A DNA stretch of 64,000 bases from Desulforamulus reducens MI-1 (GCF_000016165.1 NC_009253.1:186001-250000), one strand, 5' to 3'. Positions 49,961 to 60,812 are shown, counted from the stretch's first letter. Numbers and translations are program-made. Notes: generated by a model from the letters alone, not told the origin.

Positions 49961-50395
49961 ATGCTTATTCCGAAAAGGGTTAAATACCGCAAACAGCACC
50001 GTCCCCGTGGTAACGGCGGCGTTTCTAAAGGCGGTAGAGAGGTAAGCTTCGGTGAATACGGTATCCAGGCCCTGGAGGCCGGTTGGATCACTAACCGTCA
50101 AATCGAAGCTGCTCGTATTGCCATGACCCGTTATATTAAACGTGGTGGTAAAGTATGGATTCGCATTTTCCCGGATAAGCCGATCACCCAGAAGCCGGCT
50201 GAAACTCGTATGGGTTCTGGTAAAGGTGCTCCGGAACACTGGGTAGCTGTTGTGAAACCAGGTCGTGTTATGTTCGAGGTTGCCGGCGTTCCCGAAGCAA
50301 CTGCTCGTGAAGCTATGCGACTGGCTATGCACAAACTGCCTGTAAAATGCAAGTTTGTAGTTCGTGGGGAAGTAGGTGAAGCCAATGAAAGTTAA
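49961..50395 (+). CDS. rplP: 50S ribosomal protein L16
   Basis: A 144-residue protein in the A-site/5S region. [20 protein letters not shown] at the start and [33 protein letters not shown] at the end are family signatures. CAAGGAGG lies within the rpsC 3' end. The stop overlaps the rpmC start by 11 nt. Confidence 0.98.
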   Translation: MLIPKRVKYRKQHRPRGNGGVSKGGREVSFGEYGIQALEAGWITNRQIEAARIAMTRYIKRGGKVWIRIFPDKPITQKPAETRMGSGKGAPEHWVAVVKPGRVMFEVAGVPEATAREAMRLAMHKLPVKCKFVVRGEVGEANES

Positions 50396-50582
50396 GGAAC
50401 TCAGAGATCTTACTGATGCCGAGCTGGCTAAGAAGATAGATGACTCCAAGGATGAGCTCTTCAAGTTAAGATTTCAATTGGCAACCGGACAATTGGATAA
50501 CCCCATGAAGATAAAAGATGTTAAACGTAATATCGCCCGCTTAAAGACCATCGAGACCGAAAGAAAGTTGGGTATTCGATAA
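50385..50582 (+). CDS. rpmC: 50S ribosomal protein L29
   Basis: A 65-residue two-helix protein at the tunnel exit. It starts [18 protein letters not shown] and includes [32 protein letters not shown] took ATG 50385, which overlaps the end of rplP by 11 nt. The earlier ATG 50376 adds three residues and lacks better spacing. Confidence 0.96.
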   Translation: MKVKELRDLTDAELAKKIDDSKDELFKLRFQLATGQLDNPMKIKDVKRNIARLKTIETERKLGIR

Positions 50583-50620
50583 ACATAGTGGAAATTGTCA
50601 TCGACCAGGAAGGAGGTACG

Positions 50621-50890
50621 ATGGTGGAACAAGTGCGTAACATGCGCAAAACTCGTCAAGGTAAAGTTGTCAGCGACAAGATGGATAAAACTATTGTTGT
50701 AGCTGTTGAAGATCGTGTTCGTCACCCATTATATAACCGCACCATTCGTAAAACTACAAAGTTTAAAGCCCATGATGAAGAAAACAGCTGTCGCATTGGC
50801 GATACTGTACGTATCATGGAAACCCGTCCGCTTTCCAAAGATAAGCGCTGGCGTGTGATTGATATCCTGGAACGGGCCGAACAACTTTAA
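50621..50890 (+). CDS. rpsQ: 30S ribosomal protein S17
   Basis: An 89-residue OB-fold 16S-binding protein. [45 protein letters not shown] and the C-terminal [20 protein letters not shown] are typical. ATG 50621 follows AAGGAGGT; the frame from 50588 spans that site. It ends the L16-L29-S17 trio. Confidence 0.96.
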   Translation: MVEQVRNMRKTRQGKVVSDKMDKTIVVAVEDRVRHPLYNRTIRKTTKFKAHDEENSCRIGDTVRIMETRPLSKDKRWRVIDILERAEQL

Positions 50891-50926
50891 TTAGGCTAAT
50901 ACCGGGCACGAAGGGAGGTATTTTCC

Positions 50927-51295
50927 GTGATTCAAGTTCAAACGATCTTGAAAGCTGCAGACAACACAGGAGCCCGTAAGTTAATGTGCATTCGTGTCAT
51001 GGGTGGCTCCCTGCGTCGTTATGCCAGTGTTGGAGATATTATTGTTGCTTCCGTTAAAGAAGCTACACCCGGCGGCGTTGTTAAAAAGGGTGATGTTGTT
51101 AAGTGCGTTGTTGTTCGCACCAGCAAAGAAGTGCGCCGTCCAGACGGATCTTATATTAAGTTTGATGAAAACGCTGCTGTTGTCATCAAAGATGACAAAA
51201 CCCCAAGGGGAACTCGTATCTTTGGACCCGTAGCCCGGGAGTTGCGTGAAAAAGACTTTATGAAGATCGTTTCACTTGCACCTGAAGTTATCTAA
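50927..51295 (+). CDS. rplN: 50S ribosomal protein L14
   Basis: A 122-residue protein at the subunit interface. The start [28 protein letters not shown] and the conserved [22 protein letters not shown] end are clear. The start is GTG 50927 with GGGAGGT upstream. An 88-97 nt gap with an inverted repeat separates it from rplX. Confidence 0.98.
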   Translation: MIQVQTILKAADNTGARKLMCIRVMGGSLRRYASVGDIIVASVKEATPGGVVKKGDVVKCVVVRTSKEVRRPDGSYIKFDENAAVVIKDDKTPRGTRIFGPVARELREKDFMKIVSLAPEVI

Positions 51296-51307
51296 TCGGA
51301 TTTAAGC

Positions 51308-51370
51308 AAGAGGTAAGAGTGGTAGGAGAGAAATTCGATCCAACCTCTAATTTCCCCTCTCTCACCTCTT
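51308..51370 (+). repeat. Inverted repeat between rplN and rplX
   Basis: Imperfect arms AAGAGGTAAGAG... and ...CTCTCTCACCTCTT fold into a long hairpin in an otherwise compact ribosomal operon. There is no T tract. It resembles a small intergenic repeat insertion rather than a terminator. Confidence 0.5.
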
Positions 51371-51392
51371 AATCGGGAGGTGTATGAATTAC

Positions 51393-51713
51393 ATGCCGAA
51401 AGTTCACGTTCGTAAGGGCGATACTGTTATGGTAATCACCGGTAAAGATGCTGGTAAAAAGGGTAAAGTAGTTACTGTTGAACCTGCAAAAAATCGTGTG
51501 ATTGTTGAAGGCGTTAACATTGTTAAACGTCACCGGAAGGCCACTCCCCAAATGCCTCAAGGAGGTATTGTGGAAAAAGAGGCCCCCATCCATAGCTCCA
51601 ACGTTATGCTGTTCTGCAATAAGTGCAACAAGGCTACACGTATTCAGAAGAAAGTTCTGGACAACGGCAACAAAGAGCGTATTTGCAAGCATTGCGGTGA
51701 AACACTCAGCTAA
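51393..51713 (+). CDS. rplX: 50S ribosomal protein L24
   Basis: A 106-residue assembly-initiator protein with an N-terminal KOW motif ([22 protein letters not shown]). The C-terminal part has a C4 zinc-like site, CNKC...CKHCGE, found in some L24 proteins. ATG 51393 gives the family start MPKVHV. ATG 51384, nearer the GGGAGG, would add MNY, and the choice is uncertain. Confidence 0.96.
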   Translation: MPKVHVRKGDTVMVITGKDAGKKGKVVTVEPAKNRVIVEGVNIVKRHRKATPQMPQGGIVEKEAPIHSSNVMLFCNKCNKATRIQKKVLDNGNKERICKHCGETLS

Positions 51714-51739
51714 CAAGAGCTCGGAAAGGAGGAAAAAAC

Positions 51740-52285
51740 GTGGCAAGGCTAAAGGATAAATACCTGAACGAAGTTCAGCCGAATCTAATGCAAAAGTTCG
51801 GTTATAAGAATATCATGCAGGTTCCTAAGCTGGAGAAAGTTATTATTAACATTGGTCTTGGCGAAGCCGTTCAAAACAGTAAAGCTGTTGATGCTGCTGT
51901 TGGTGATCTAATGGCTATTACCGGCCAACGTCCCATTACTACCAAAGCCAAGAAGTCTATCGCAGCATTTAAGTTGCGTGCAGGTATGACAATTGGTACT
52001 AAGGTTACCTTGCGTGGAGAGCGTATGTATGAATTTGTTGATAGACTGTTCAACGTTGCGCTGCCCCGGGTACGTGACTTCCGTGGGATATCAGATAAAT
52101 CCTTTGACGGTCGTGGCAACTACACCATGGGCCTGAAAGAACAACTGATCTTCCCAGAAATTGAATACGATAAAATTGACAAGGTACGTGGTATGGATAT
52201 TACATTCGTTACCACTGCCAAAACAGACGAAGAAGCCAGAGAGCTGCTGAAACTTATGGGCATCCCCTTTGTTAAAGTAAGCTAA
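51740..52285 (+). CDS. rplE: 50S ribosomal protein L5
   Basis: A 181-residue protein that binds 5S rRNA and contacts the P-site tRNA. The conserved [29 protein letters not shown] (about 74-102) and [20 protein letters not shown] segments are present. The start is GTG 51740 behind AAAGGAGG. The order L24-L5-S14 is standard. Confidence 0.98.
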   Translation: MARLKDKYLNEVQPNLMQKFGYKNIMQVPKLEKVIINIGLGEAVQNSKAVDAAVGDLMAITGQRPITTKAKKSIAAFKLRAGMTIGTKVTLRGERMYEFVDRLFNVALPRVRDFRGISDKSFDGRGNYTMGLKEQLIFPEIEYDKIDKVRGMDITFVTTAKTDEEARELLKLMGIPFVKVS

Positions 52286-52308
52286 CTTCCGGTAAAGGAG
52301 GGTATTCG

Positions 52309-52494
52309 GTGGCCAAAAAATCCATGATTAATAAGGCAAATGCACCACAGAAGTTTACGGTACGTGGTCATAATCGCTGCAAACTATGTGGTCGCCCCCA
52401 TGGCTATATGAGAAAATTTGGCATTTGCCGTATTTGCTTCCGTGAACTTGCCTACCGTGGGGAGATTCCGGGAGTAAAGAAAGCCAGCTGGTAA
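52309..52494 (+). CDS. rpsZ: 30S ribosomal protein S14, zinc type
   Basis: A 61-residue S14 of the short, zinc-binding (type Z) kind. The four ligands are in [20 protein letters not shown] (about 24-43). Zinc-free paralogues are longer and usually sit elsewhere. The start is GTG 52309 with AAAGGAGGG upstream. It follows rplE by 23 nt. Confidence 0.97.
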   Translation: MAKKSMINKANAPQKFTVRGHNRCKLCGRPHGYMRKFGICRICFRELAYRGEIPGVKKASW

Positions 52495-52515
52495 TCAGGA
52501 AGGAGGTTGCATCAC

Positions 52516-52914
52516 ATGGTCATGACTGATCCCATTGCGGATTTTTTAACACGGGTTCGCAATGCTAACACTGTTTACCATGATAAAGTAGAAGCCCCGG
52601 CCTCCAACGTAAAAAAGGCTATTGCTGAAATCCTGAAGCAAGAGGGCTACATTAAAGACTACGAATCCGTTGAAGATGGTAAACAAGGTATAATTAGACT
52701 CTATCTTAAGTATGGCGCCAACAAACAACGCGTTATTACCGGCCTGAAAAGAATTTCTAAGCCCGGTCTGCGTGTGTACGCAAAGAAAGATCAAATCCCT
52801 AGAGTATTAGGTGGACTAGGTATCGCCATTGTATCCACATCAAAAGGAATTATGACCGATAAACAAGCACGTCAATCCGGTCTCGGTGGCGAGGTTATTT
52901 GCTACGTCTGGTAG
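52516..52914 (+). CDS. rpsH: 30S ribosomal protein S8
   Basis: A 132-residue 16S-binding protein that represses the spc operon in E. coli. [25 protein letters not shown] and the C-terminal [22 protein letters not shown] are family signatures. ATG 52516 lies 9 nt after AGGAGG. The TTG at 52507 touches the SD and is rejected; ATG 52522 is the other candidate. Confidence 0.96.
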   Translation: MVMTDPIADFLTRVRNANTVYHDKVEAPASNVKKAIAEILKQEGYIKDYESVEDGKQGIIRLYLKYGANKQRVITGLKRISKPGLRVYAKKDQIPRVLGGLGIAIVSTSKGIMTDKQARQSGLGGEVICYVW

Positions 52915-52938
52915 GCGTCGTAACAGGAGGTGTGACAG

Positions 52939-53487
52939 ATGTCCAGGATTGGTAAAAAGCCTATTCCAGTGCCTCAGGGTGTAGACGTGAAAATTAACGG
53001 TAATGTTATCAGCGTTAAAGGACCCAAAGGCCAATTGGAACAGGAATTCCACCAGGATATGAATATTAAGCTGGAGGAAGGCAATCTGGTGGTTGAGCGT
53101 CCCAGCGATGCAAAAGATCACAGAGCTTTACACGGTCTTACCCGCACCCTGTTAAACAACATGGTAGAAGGAGTGACCAACGGCTTCCAGCGTAATCTTG
53201 AGCTGGTAGGTGTTGGTTACCGTGCTGCCAAGCAGGGCAACAAGCTGGTACTGACCATTGGTTATTCTCACCCAGTAGAAATAGAGCCCCCCGCTGGTAT
53301 CGAAATTGAAGTTCCTGCGGCAACTAAGATTGCCATCAAAGGAAGCGATAAGCAAGCGGTAGGGCAATTAGCAGCGAATATTCGTGCTGTTCGTGAACCT
53401 GAACCATACAAAGGTAAAGGTATTAAATACGAAAACGAAATTATTCGTCGTAAGGCTGGTAAAGCCGGCGGTAAAGGCAAGAAATAG
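52939..53487 (+). CDS. rplF: 50S ribosomal protein L6
   Basis: A 182-residue protein with two similar domains near the sarcin-ricin loop. It starts [21 protein letters not shown] and ends with the motif [38 protein letters not shown] lies before the ATG. Length is standard. Confidence 0.98.
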   Translation: MSRIGKKPIPVPQGVDVKINGNVISVKGPKGQLEQEFHQDMNIKLEEGNLVVERPSDAKDHRALHGLTRTLLNNMVEGVTNGFQRNLELVGVGYRAAKQGNKLVLTIGYSHPVEIEPPAGIEIEVPAATKIAIKGSDKQAVGQLAANIRAVREPEPYKGKGIKYENEIIRRKAGKAGGKGKK

Positions 53488-53505
53488 GGAAGGAGTTGAA
53501 CTCGG

Positions 53506-53874
53506 TTGCTTACCAAACCTGACCGTAAAGCGATACGTGCAAAACGCCGTCGCAGAGTCCGGAATAAAATTTTGGGCACAGCGGCAAGACCACGTCTTAA
53601 CGTATTCCGTAGCCTAAACAATATGTATGCCCAACTCATCGATGATGAAACTGGCGTGACCGTGGTTGCTGCTTCAACCCTATCGCCGGAGTTAAAAGAA
53701 ACATTTAAAAACGGTGGCAATGTTGAAGCTGCTAAAGCAGTCGGCGACTTAGTCGGCAAGCTAGCCCTGGAAAAGGGTATTAAAGAAGTTGTATTTGACC
53801 GTGCTGGTTACCTCTACCACGGTCGTGTAAAAGCTCTGGCAGAGGCTGCCAGAGAAGCAGGATTAGACTTCTAG
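53506..53874 (+). CDS. rplR: 50S ribosomal protein L18
   Basis: A 122-residue 5S-binding protein. The basic N-terminus ([16 protein letters not shown]) is followed by [31 protein letters not shown] and [28 protein letters not shown]. The start is TTG 53506, with AAGGAG upstream. rpsE follows after 30 nt. Confidence 0.97.
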   Translation: MLTKPDRKAIRAKRRRRVRNKILGTAARPRLNVFRSLNNMYAQLIDDETGVTVVAASTLSPELKETFKNGGNVEAAKAVGDLVGKLALEKGIKEVVFDRAGYLYHGRVKALAEAAREAGLDF

Positions 53875-53904
53875 TCTGATCGCAAAGGAGGGAAGCAACG
53901 ACAC

Positions 53905-54405
53905 ATGGCGAGAATTGATGCCAGCAAGCTGGAACTAACCGAAAAGGTTGTGTATATAAACCGTGTTGCCAAGGTAGTTAAGGGTGGTCGGCGCTTTAGC
54001 TTCTCCGCTCTGGTGGTAGTTGGCGACGGTAACGGACACGTGGGTGCCGGTCTAGGTAAAGCCGCAGAAGTTCCCGAAGCTATCCGCAAGGGAATTGAAG
54101 ACGCTAAGAAGAACATGATTAAAGTTCCCTTAAATGGAACTACCATTACTCACCAGATCCAAGGTCGTTTCGGAGCAGGAAAAGTACTGATGAAGCCAGC
54201 TGCCAAAGGTACTGGTGTTATTGCAGGTGGTCCTGTACGTGCCATCCTGGAATTAGCAGGTGTAAGGGACATCTTAACCAAATCCCTTGGCACCAACAAT
54301 GCTAACAACATGGTAAATGCTACCATGGAGGGACTTAAGCAGCTTAAGACCCCTGAAGAAGTAGCACGTTTACGGGGTAAAACCGTAGAAGAATTATTAG
54401 GTTAG
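53905..54405 (+). CDS. rpsE: 30S ribosomal protein S5
   Basis: A 166-residue protein at the mRNA entry site, important for accuracy. The double-stranded RNA-binding-like N-domain has [40 protein letters not shown]. The C-domain has [44 protein letters not shown] lies upstream. Confidence 0.98.
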   Translation: MARIDASKLELTEKVVYINRVAKVVKGGRRFSFSALVVVGDGNGHVGAGLGKAAEVPEAIRKGIEDAKKNMIKVPLNGTTITHQIQGRFGAGKVLMKPAAKGTGVIAGGPVRAILELAGVRDILTKSLGTNNANNMVNATMEGLKQLKTPEEVARLRGKTVEELLG

Positions 54406-54416
54406 GGGGACGGACA

Positions 54417-54596
54417 ATGGCCAAGCTGAAAATAACCCTTGTACGCAGTCTTATCGGCAGGCCTGAGGCACAGCGGAAAGTTGTCCGCGCCCTTGGCTTA
54501 GGTAAGACCAATAGTATGGTAGAACAAAACGACAGCCCCATTATTCGGGGTATGATCAATAAAGTTGCTCACCTGGTTAAGGTTGAGGAAGCCTAA
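54417..54596 (+). CDS. rpmD: 50S ribosomal protein L30
   Basis: A 59-residue protein between rpsE and rplO. It starts [21 protein letters not shown] and contains [37 protein letters not shown], the complete L30 fold. GGGGGAC precedes ATG 54417, 11 nt after rpsE. The order S5-L30-L15 is conserved. Confidence 0.96.
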   Translation: MAKLKITLVRSLIGRPEAQRKVVRALGLGKTNSMVEQNDSPIIRGMINKVAHLVKVEEA

Positions 54597-54609
54597 AGGA
54601 GGTGTACCG

Positions 54610-55050
54610 GTGAATCTTTCCGAATTAAGACCAGCTCCCGGTGCAAGAAAAAAACCCACCCGTAAGGGTCAGGGTATCGGCTCCGGATTAGGTAAAACTG
54701 CCGGCAAAGGTCACAAGGGACAAAACGCAAGATCCGGTGGCGGTGTACGCCCTGGTTTTGAAGGCGGTCAAATGCCTTTACAACGGCGATTCCCAAAGAG
54801 GGGCTTCACAAACATCTTCAAGAAGCAGATCACTGCTATTAACTTAGATGAACTGAATGTGTTTGAAGCTGGCACTGAAGTAACTCCAGAATTATTATTA
54901 GAAGCAGGTTTAATTAAGAAGGTCGGCGACGGTGTAAAGATATTGGGTGATGGTATCCTGGAAAAGGCTTTAACCGTAAAAGTTCACGCCTTTAGTAAAT
55001 CGGCAGTTGAGAAAATCACTGCTGCAGGCGGAAAAGCCGAGGTGATCTAA
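54610..55050 (+). CDS. rplO: 50S ribosomal protein L15
   Basis: A 146-residue late-assembly protein. The glycine-rich N-terminal arm ([49 protein letters not shown]) is characteristic. GTG 54610 follows AAAGGAGGTG and gives [15 protein letters not shown]. The frame from 54565 overlaps rpmD and is rejected. secY starts 2 nt after the stop. Confidence 0.97.
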   Translation: MNLSELRPAPGARKKPTRKGQGIGSGLGKTAGKGHKGQNARSGGGVRPGFEGGQMPLQRRFPKRGFTNIFKKQITAINLDELNVFEAGTEVTPELLLEAGLIKKVGDGVKILGDGILEKALTVKVHAFSKSAVEKITAAGGKAEVI

Positions 55051-55052
55051 GG

Positions 55053-56312
55053 GTGTTAAACAGCCTGACAACTGCGTTCAAACTAGACGAACTGCGGAGC
55101 AAGCTGCTTTTTACCCTGGCAATGCTTTTCTTGTTCCGGGTGGGTGCCCATATACCGGTTCCCGGAATTAACCCGGAGGCATTTGCCAACCTGCTAACAA
55201 AGGGCCAACTGTTAGGCTTCTTTGATGTAATCTCCGGGGGTGCATTCAAAAATGCAAGTATCTTTGCAATGAGTATCACCCCCTATATTAACGCCTCAAT
55301 TATTATGCAGCTTCTAACGGTGGTCATTCCCCATCTGGAGAAATTGGCCAAAGAAGGAGAAGAGGGGCGTAAAAAGATCACCCAATATACCCGTTACTTT
55401 ACCGCTGTGTTAGCATTTGTTCAGGCCATTGGCATGACCATGGCACTGAAGGGTGCGCTGGTTAACCCTAGCGTCTTGAACTACCTAACCGTCGCCATTA
55501 CATTTACGGCTGGTACTGTTCTTCTGATGTGGATTGGTGAACAAATCACCGAAAAGGGAATCGGTAATGGGATATCATTATTGATCTTTACGGGTATCGT
55601 CTCAAGAATACCATCTGCCATGGTAAATATTGGTCAGTACCTAAAGGCAGGCACCATTAACATCCTGAGTATCCTGGTTCTACTGATTATCGGGACTTTG
55701 GTGATTGCTGCGGTTATCTATGTACAGGAAGGTCAACGCCGTATCCCTGTACAGTATGCAAAGCGTGTGGTGGGACGCCGTGTTTATGGTGGTCAAACCT
55801 CTCATTTGCCTTTAAAAGTTAACCAGGCTGGTGTTATTCCGATTATCTTTGCTTCTTCACTGTTAATGTTCCCAGGTCAAATAGCTTCCTGGTTTCATGG
55901 TAATGCAGTTGCCGATTGGTACCTAAGGTGGTTTGCCTGGGGAGGCGTTCTCAACAGTGTTCTCTACGCTTTATTAATTGTTGGGTTTACTTACTTCTAC
56001 ACAGCAGTAATTATGAACCCTGTTGATATGGCCGAGAACATTAAGAAGTATGGTGGTTTTATTCCGGGCTTACGCCCGGGACGTTCTACCGCGGAGTACA
56101 TCGGCAAGGTTATGAGTAGAATTACATTGGCCGGTGCAGTTTTCCTAGCGTTAATTGCTATCCTGCCTAACGTAATATTGGCTTTAACCCGTATTCCAAA
56201 CGTATACTTTGGTGGCACTGCCCTGCTAATTGTGGTGGGTGTGGCCTTAGATACGATGAAGCAGATTGAATCTCACCTGCTGATGCGGAGTTATCAAGGC
56301 TTCTTGAAGTAG
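55053..56312 (+). CDS. secY: Protein translocase subunit SecY
   Basis: A 419-residue channel protein with about ten transmembrane helices. The family segments are clear: LFRVGAHIPVPGINPEAF near 24-41, a plug-region GGAFKNASIFAMSITPYINASIIMQLL near 61-87, and GGFIPGLRPGRSTAEYI near 330-346. The start is GTG 55053. The gene is directly followed by map with a gap of 12 nt. The adenylate kinase gene found here in most bacteria is missing. Confidence 0.98.
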   Translation: MLNSLTTAFKLDELRSKLLFTLAMLFLFRVGAHIPVPGINPEAFANLLTKGQLLGFFDVISGGAFKNASIFAMSITPYINASIIMQLLTVVIPHLEKLAKEGEEGRKKITQYTRYFTAVLAFVQAIGMTMALKGALVNPSVLNYLTVAITFTAGTVLLMWIGEQITEKGIGNGISLLIFTGIVSRIPSAMVNIGQYLKAGTINILSILVLLIIGTLVIAAVIYVQEGQRRIPVQYAKRVVGRRVYGGQTSHLPLKVNQAGVIPIIFASSLLMFPGQIASWFHGNAVADWYLRWFAWGGVLNSVLYALLIVGFTYFYTAVIMNPVDMAENIKKYGGFIPGLRPGRSTAEYIGKVMSRITLAGAVFLALIAILPNVILALTRIPNVYFGGTALLIVVGVALDTMKQIESHLLMRSYQGFLK

Positions 56313-56324
56313 CGGGTGATTCAG

Positions 56325-57071
56325 ATGATTACGATAAAAAATGAACGTGAACTGAAATATATGCGGGATGCCGGTGGCGTAGTGGCGAAAACCTTTAAGA
56401 TTCTTAACGATATGGTTAAGCCAGGTGTTACCACCAAGGAGCTTGACGCTAAAGCAGAGGATTTTATTATTAGTCAAGGTGCCAGACCGGCATTTAAAGG
56501 GTACGGCGGTTTTCCAGGTACCCTGTGCACTTCTGTGAATGATGAAGTTGTTCATGGAATTCCCGGTTTAAGAAAACTGGAAAATGGGGATATTATTAGC
56601 ATTGATTGTGGTGCGGTAATAAATGGTTTTGTTGGTGACAGTGCCCTTACCCTTCCTGTGGGAAACATCAGTCATGAAGCTCAGGAACTATTAAGGGTCA
56701 CCGAAGAATCTTTATACGCCGGCATTGCTCAAGCAGTGGAAGGTAATCGTCTTTCAGATGTTTCTCATGCAGTACAAAAGTGTGCTGAGAAACAGGGCAT
56801 GTCAGTCGTTCGGGATTATGTAGGGCATGGCATAGGGGCCAAAATGCATGAGGATCCGCAGATTCCCAATTTTGGGCCTCCTGGCCGCGGGCCCAGGCTT
56901 AAGCGGGGAATGACATTAGCAATTGAACCAATGGTAAACCTAGGCACCTTTGAGGTACGTACCCTTGATGATAATTGGACGGTCGTAACTCTTGACGGAA
57001 GGTTGTCTGCTCACTTTGAACATACAATCGCCATAACCGATGATACACCAGAGATCCTAACAAAGCTTTAA
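56325..57071 (+). CDS. map: Methionine aminopeptidase type I
   Basis: A 248-residue dimetal peptidase that removes the initiator methionine. The ligands and signature are visible: [23 protein letters not shown] (Asp pair region, about 86-110), [19 protein letters not shown] (His, about 167-187), [12 protein letters not shown] (Glu) and the C-terminal [12 protein letters not shown] 56325 gives the family length. An in-frame GTG 56316 is possible. No strong SD is seen, so translation may be coupled to secY. Confidence 0.95.
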   Translation: MITIKNERELKYMRDAGGVVAKTFKILNDMVKPGVTTKELDAKAEDFIISQGARPAFKGYGGFPGTLCTSVNDEVVHGIPGLRKLENGDIISIDCGAVINGFVGDSALTLPVGNISHEAQELLRVTEESLYAGIAQAVEGNRLSDVSHAVQKCAEKQGMSVVRDYVGHGIGAKMHEDPQIPNFGPPGRGPRLKRGMTLAIEPMVNLGTFEVRTLDDNWTVVTLDGRLSAHFEHTIAITDDTPEILTKL

Positions 57072-57108
57072 GTGACCAAGGCACGGAGAGGTGTAGGAGG
57101 TGCAAGGT

Positions 57109-57408
57109 TTGGTAGATGAAGTGAGGGCCGGGCAATTGGTAAGTTCGACCCAAGGGCGCGATACGGAAAGGTACTACCTGGTTCTAAGCAAGTCTGATAA
57201 CAGCTTTGTTTATGTTACCGACGGTGAATATCGAGGGGTTGAAAAACCCAAGAGAAAGAACCTTAAGCATCTAAAGATTTGGCCGGTAGCTTCAGAAAAT
57301 ATCGGAACCAAAATAGCTGCCCAAATGAAGGTAACAAATGCTGATATAAGATCAGAACTGGCTGCAATGATGAAAAAACTCCAGGAAGAACCTTTACTCA
57401 AAGGGTAA
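57109..57408 (+). CDS. KOW-domain RNA-binding protein between map and infA
   Basis: A 99-residue protein similar to the L14e/KOW group. The N-terminal [27 protein letters not shown] is a KOW motif, followed by [24 protein letters not shown]. The C-terminal 35 residues are helical. Genes of this kind sit between map and infA in several Clostridia and Bacilli. Their role is unproven, presumably at the ribosome. TTG 57109 lies 8 nt after AGGAGG; the GTG at 57100 is inside that site. Confidence 0.88.
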   Translation: MVDEVRAGQLVSSTQGRDTERYYLVLSKSDNSFVYVTDGEYRGVEKPKRKNLKHLKIWPVASENIGTKIAAQMKVTNADIRSELAAMMKKLQEEPLLKG

Positions 57409-57427
57409 GGAGGTTGGGAAAAGAGCA

Positions 57428-57788
<361 letters not shown>

Positions 57789-57809
57789 CACGGGAGGTGT
57801 ATTCGTAAT

Positions 57810-58181
57810 ATGGCACGTATTGCCGGGGTGGACCTGCCGAAAGATAAAAGAGCAGAAATCGCTCTTACCTATATTTACGGTATTGGTAAGCCCACCGCTC
57901 AAAAAATTCTAGCTCAAACCGGTGTAAATCCGGATACTAGAATCAAAGATTTAACTGAAGAAGAAGTAAACAAACTTAGAGACTATATCGATAAAAACAC
58001 TAAGGTTGAAGGTGACCTCCGTAGAGAAGTTGCACTTAACATCAAGCGTCTGATTGAGATTGGCTGCTACCGTGGTATCAGACACCGTCGCGGACTTCCT
58101 GTTCGCGGTCAGCGCACAAAGACCAACGCTCGTACCCGTAAGGGTCCCAAAAAGACCGTTGGTGCACGCAGGAAGAAGTAA
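57810..58181 (+). CDS. rpsM: 30S ribosomal protein S13
   Basis: A 123-residue head protein touching the P-site tRNA and the 50S bridge. The start [30 protein letters not shown] and the basic C-terminus [24 protein letters not shown] are diagnostic. GGGAGGT lies upstream of the ATG. Confidence 0.98.
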   Translation: MARIAGVDLPKDKRAEIALTYIYGIGKPTAQKILAQTGVNPDTRIKDLTEEEVNKLRDYIDKNTKVEGDLRREVALNIKRLIEIGCYRGIRHRRGLPVRGQRTKTNARTRKGPKKTVGARRKK

Positions 58182-58205
58182 GGCGAGAGGGGGTAAAGAA
58201 CAAAC

Positions 58206-58595
58206 ATGGCTCGTCGCCAAGTAAGAACTAAACGTAAAGATAAGAAAAACGTTGAACAAGGTGTGGCACATATCAAGTCCACCTTTAACAATACCATTGT
58301 TACCATCACCGACCTTAAGGGCAACACTCTTGGCTGGTCCAGCGCTGGTCAGGTTGGTTTTAAGGGTTCTCGTAAAAGCACTCCCTTTGCCGCCCAAATG
58401 GCTGCAGAAGCCGCTGCCAAAGATGCGATGGAACACGGCTTGAAAGAAGTAGAGGTTACCGTTAAGGGACCCGGTTCCGGACGTGAAGCTGCAATTCGTT
58501 CCTTGCAAGCTGCTGGTCTGGAAGTAAACATGATCAAAGATGTTACTCCAATTCCGCATAATGGTTGCCGGCCGCCTAAACGCCGGAGAGTGTAA
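58206..58595 (+). CDS. rpsK: 30S ribosomal protein S11
   Basis: A 129-residue platform protein. The core [50 protein letters not shown] and the C-terminal [18 protein letters not shown] are conserved. It follows rpsM by 24 nt. In this genome, as in many Clostridia, rpsD follows before rpoA. Confidence 0.98.
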   Translation: MARRQVRTKRKDKKNVEQGVAHIKSTFNNTIVTITDLKGNTLGWSSAGQVGFKGSRKSTPFAAQMAAEAAAKDAMEHGLKEVEVTVKGPGSGREAAIRSLQAAGLEVNMIKDVTPIPHNGCRPPKRRRV

Positions 58596-58617
58596 TAGGG
58601 GAGGTGCATGAGTTTCC

Positions 58618-59244
58618 ATGGCAAGATACACTGGTCCACACTGCCGTCAATGTCGGCGTGAAGGCCTGAAACTGTATTTAAAGGGAGACCGCTGCTACAC
58701 CGGGAAATGTGCAATTGACCGTCGTAGCTATGCTCCCGGACAACATGGTCAAGGTCGTAAGAAGGTTTCTGAATATGGTATTCAGTTACGTGCAAAGCAA
58801 AAAGCGCGTCGTATCTACGGCGTACTGGAAAAGCCTTTCCGTAACTACTTCGAGCATGCAGAGCGTCAACCCGGTATTACCGGTGAAAACCTACTGCGTC
58901 TGTTAGAGCGTCGCTTGGATAATGTAGTTTACCGTCTGGGCCTGGGTGCTTCCAGAGTTGAAGCAAGACAACTGGTTCGTCACGGTCATTTTACCGTAAA
59001 CGGTAAGAAGGTAAATATTCCATCCTTCCAGGTTCGCGTAGGAGATGAAATTGCTGTTCGTGAAAAGAGTAAGGCCTCTCCCCGTATCAAAGAATTAGTT
59101 GAGAGAGCCGCTGACCGTACTACTCCAGCTTGGTTAGAGTATGATGGGCAGGAAGCTAAAGGCAGAGTTATTGCATTACCCAGCCGGGATCAAATCGACG
59201 CTCCGGTTGAAGAGCATCTAATTGTCGAGCTGTATTCCAGGTAA
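58618..59244 (+). CDS. rpsD: 30S ribosomal protein S4
   Basis: A 208-residue 16S 5'-domain binder with an S4 RNA-binding domain ([46 protein letters not shown]). The N-terminus has a four-cysteine zinc site (CRQCRREG...[11 protein letters not shown]), the C+ form. It lies in the alpha operon between rpsK and rpoA, unlike B. subtilis where rpsD is unlinked. In E. coli S4 regulates this operon. Confidence 0.97.
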   Translation: MARYTGPHCRQCRREGLKLYLKGDRCYTGKCAIDRRSYAPGQHGQGRKKVSEYGIQLRAKQKARRIYGVLEKPFRNYFEHAERQPGITGENLLRLLERRLDNVVYRLGLGASRVEARQLVRHGHFTVNGKKVNIPSFQVRVGDEIAVREKSKASPRIKELVERAADRTTPAWLEYDGQEAKGRVIALPSRDQIDAPVEEHLIVELYSR

Positions 59245-59293
59245 TTGGTCGGTTATAGGTTAGTTCCGGTCCGGCCAAAGGAGGGTTACCGAA

Positions 59294-60241
59294 TTGTTGG
59301 AGATTGAAAAGCCGAAGATTGAGATTGTAGAACAGAGTGAGGATAACACATACGGTAAATTTGTAGTAGAACCTCTGGAGCGGGGTTACGGGATTACCCT
59401 GGGCAACTCTCTTCGCAGGATTCTACTATCCTCCCTGCCTGGAGCTGCTGTTACATCCGTTAAAATCGAGGGTGTATTGCACGAGTTTGCCACAGTTCCG
59501 GGGGTTCAGGAGGATGTTACCGATATTATTCTAAACCTGAAAAATCTTTGCCTTAAGATTCACAGCGACGAGGAAAAAGTTCTTCGGGTGGAAGCACAAA
59601 CCGAAGGTCCCGTCACTGCCGGTGATATTATTCACGATGCCGATGTGGAAATCTTAAACCCTGATTTGCATCTGGCAACCCTTGACACCGGTGGACGGCT
59701 GTTTATGGAAATTTCTGTAAACAAAGGCCGGGGATATTCTTCAGCAGAGAAGAATAAAAAGGGTGAGCATATAATTGGGGTTATACCCATCGACTCCATC
59801 TATACACCGGTGCGTAGGGTGAACTACAATGTGGAAAATACCCGTGTAGGTCAGATTACGGACTATGACAAGCTCACTCTTGAGGTCTGGACCAACGGCA
59901 GTATCCGACCGGACGAGGCTACCAGCCTATCTGCCAAAATTTTAAGTGAACATTTACGGCTGTTTATTGGTTTAACTGAAACAGTCAACGATGTTGAAAT
60001 TATGGTGGAAAAAGAAGAGGAGCAAAAGGACAAGATTCTCGAGATGACCATTGAGGAACTTGATATGTCTGTACGCTCCTATAACTGCCTAAAACGGGCT
60101 GGCATAAACACTGTTGAAGAACTGATTCAGCGTAACGAAGAGGATATGATGAAAGTTCGTAACCTCGGTAAGAAGTCGCTGGAAGAAGTGATAAATAAAT
60201 TGCATGAACTAGGCCTGTCGCTTAGGCAAGAGGATGAGTAA
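59294..60241 (+). CDS. rpoA: DNA-directed RNA polymerase alpha subunit
   Basis: A 315-residue subunit that starts polymerase assembly. The N-domain has [45 protein letters not shown] (about 17-61). After a linker ([13 protein letters not shown]) the C-domain contains [38 protein letters not shown], which contacts UP elements and activators. The start is TTG (59294 or 59297) with AAAGGAGGG upstream. rplQ follows 14 nt later. Confidence 0.98.
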   Translation: MLEIEKPKIEIVEQSEDNTYGKFVVEPLERGYGITLGNSLRRILLSSLPGAAVTSVKIEGVLHEFATVPGVQEDVTDIILNLKNLCLKIHSDEEKVLRVEAQTEGPVTAGDIIHDADVEILNPDLHLATLDTGGRLFMEISVNKGRGYSSAEKNKKGEHIIGVIPIDSIYTPVRRVNYNVENTRVGQITDYDKLTLEVWTNGSIRPDEATSLSAKILSEHLRLFIGLTETVNDVEIMVEKEEEQKDKILEMTIEELDMSVRSYNCLKRAGINTVEELIQRNEEDMMKVRNLGKKSLEEVINKLHELGLSLRQEDE

Positions 60242-60255
60242 GGGAGGGACGAATT

Positions 60256-60594
60256 GTGGGCTATCGTAGATTTGGTTTAACCACTGGCCATCGCAAAGCT
60301 ATGCTGAGAAACCTCGTTACCTCTTTATTCCGGGATGAACGGATTGAAACTACCGGACCCAGAGCTAAAGATGTACGCAGCATTGCTGAGAAGCTGGTTA
60401 CTGTTGCCAAGAAGGGCGATCTGGCTGCTCGCCGCCAGTGCTTAGAATACATCTATGAAGAAGATGTAGTAAGAAAACTTTTTGATACCATCGCTCCCCA
60501 ATATGCTGAGCGCCAAGGCGGATACACTCGTATTATTAAAGTGGGTTATCGCCGGGGTGACGCAGCTGAAATGGTGCTGTTGGAACTAGTATAA
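60256..60594 (+). CDS. rplQ: 50S ribosomal protein L17
   Basis: A 112-residue protein that ends the alpha operon. It starts [54 protein letters not shown] and has the C-terminal [25 protein letters not shown]. The start is GTG 60256 behind AAGGGAGGG. Two terminator-like hairpins follow. Confidence 0.98.
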   Translation: MGYRRFGLTTGHRKAMLRNLVTSLFRDERIETTGPRAKDVRSIAEKLVTVAKKGDLAARRQCLEYIYEEDVVRKLFDTIAPQYAERQGGYTRIIKVGYRRGDAAEMVLLELV

Positions 60595-60614
60595 TTCCAT
60601 GGCGTAAATAATTA

Positions 60615-60643
60615 GCGGAAACCCCGGGCTGTGCGGTTTCCGT
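60615..60643 (+). terminator. First terminator-like hairpin after rplQ
   Basis: Stem CGGAAACC / GGTTTCCG with a GC-rich loop, followed by a short TTTC. It may add to the stronger terminator just downstream. Confidence 0.55.
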
Positions 60644-60668
60644 TTCGCCTTGCCTCAAGGCAACGGTT

Positions 60669-60713
60669 AAAGGCCCCGGGTGGGCGCCATTGTGCGCACT
60701 CCCGGGGCCTTTT
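60669..60713 (+). terminator. Main terminator of the ribosomal cluster
   Basis: Very stable stem AAAGGCCCCGGG / CCCGGGGCCTTTT around a second hairpin-forming loop (GGGCGCCATTGTGCGC region), ending in TTTT. Confidence 0.93.
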
Positions 60714-60812
60714 GCAACTGTCCCAAGTCCAAGGGTGTCTCCTACCGGAGGCATATAAGGTTTTTAACACAGATGCTAAAAGTAAAGGGTTACAAATCTT
60801 CAGTGAGGTGCT

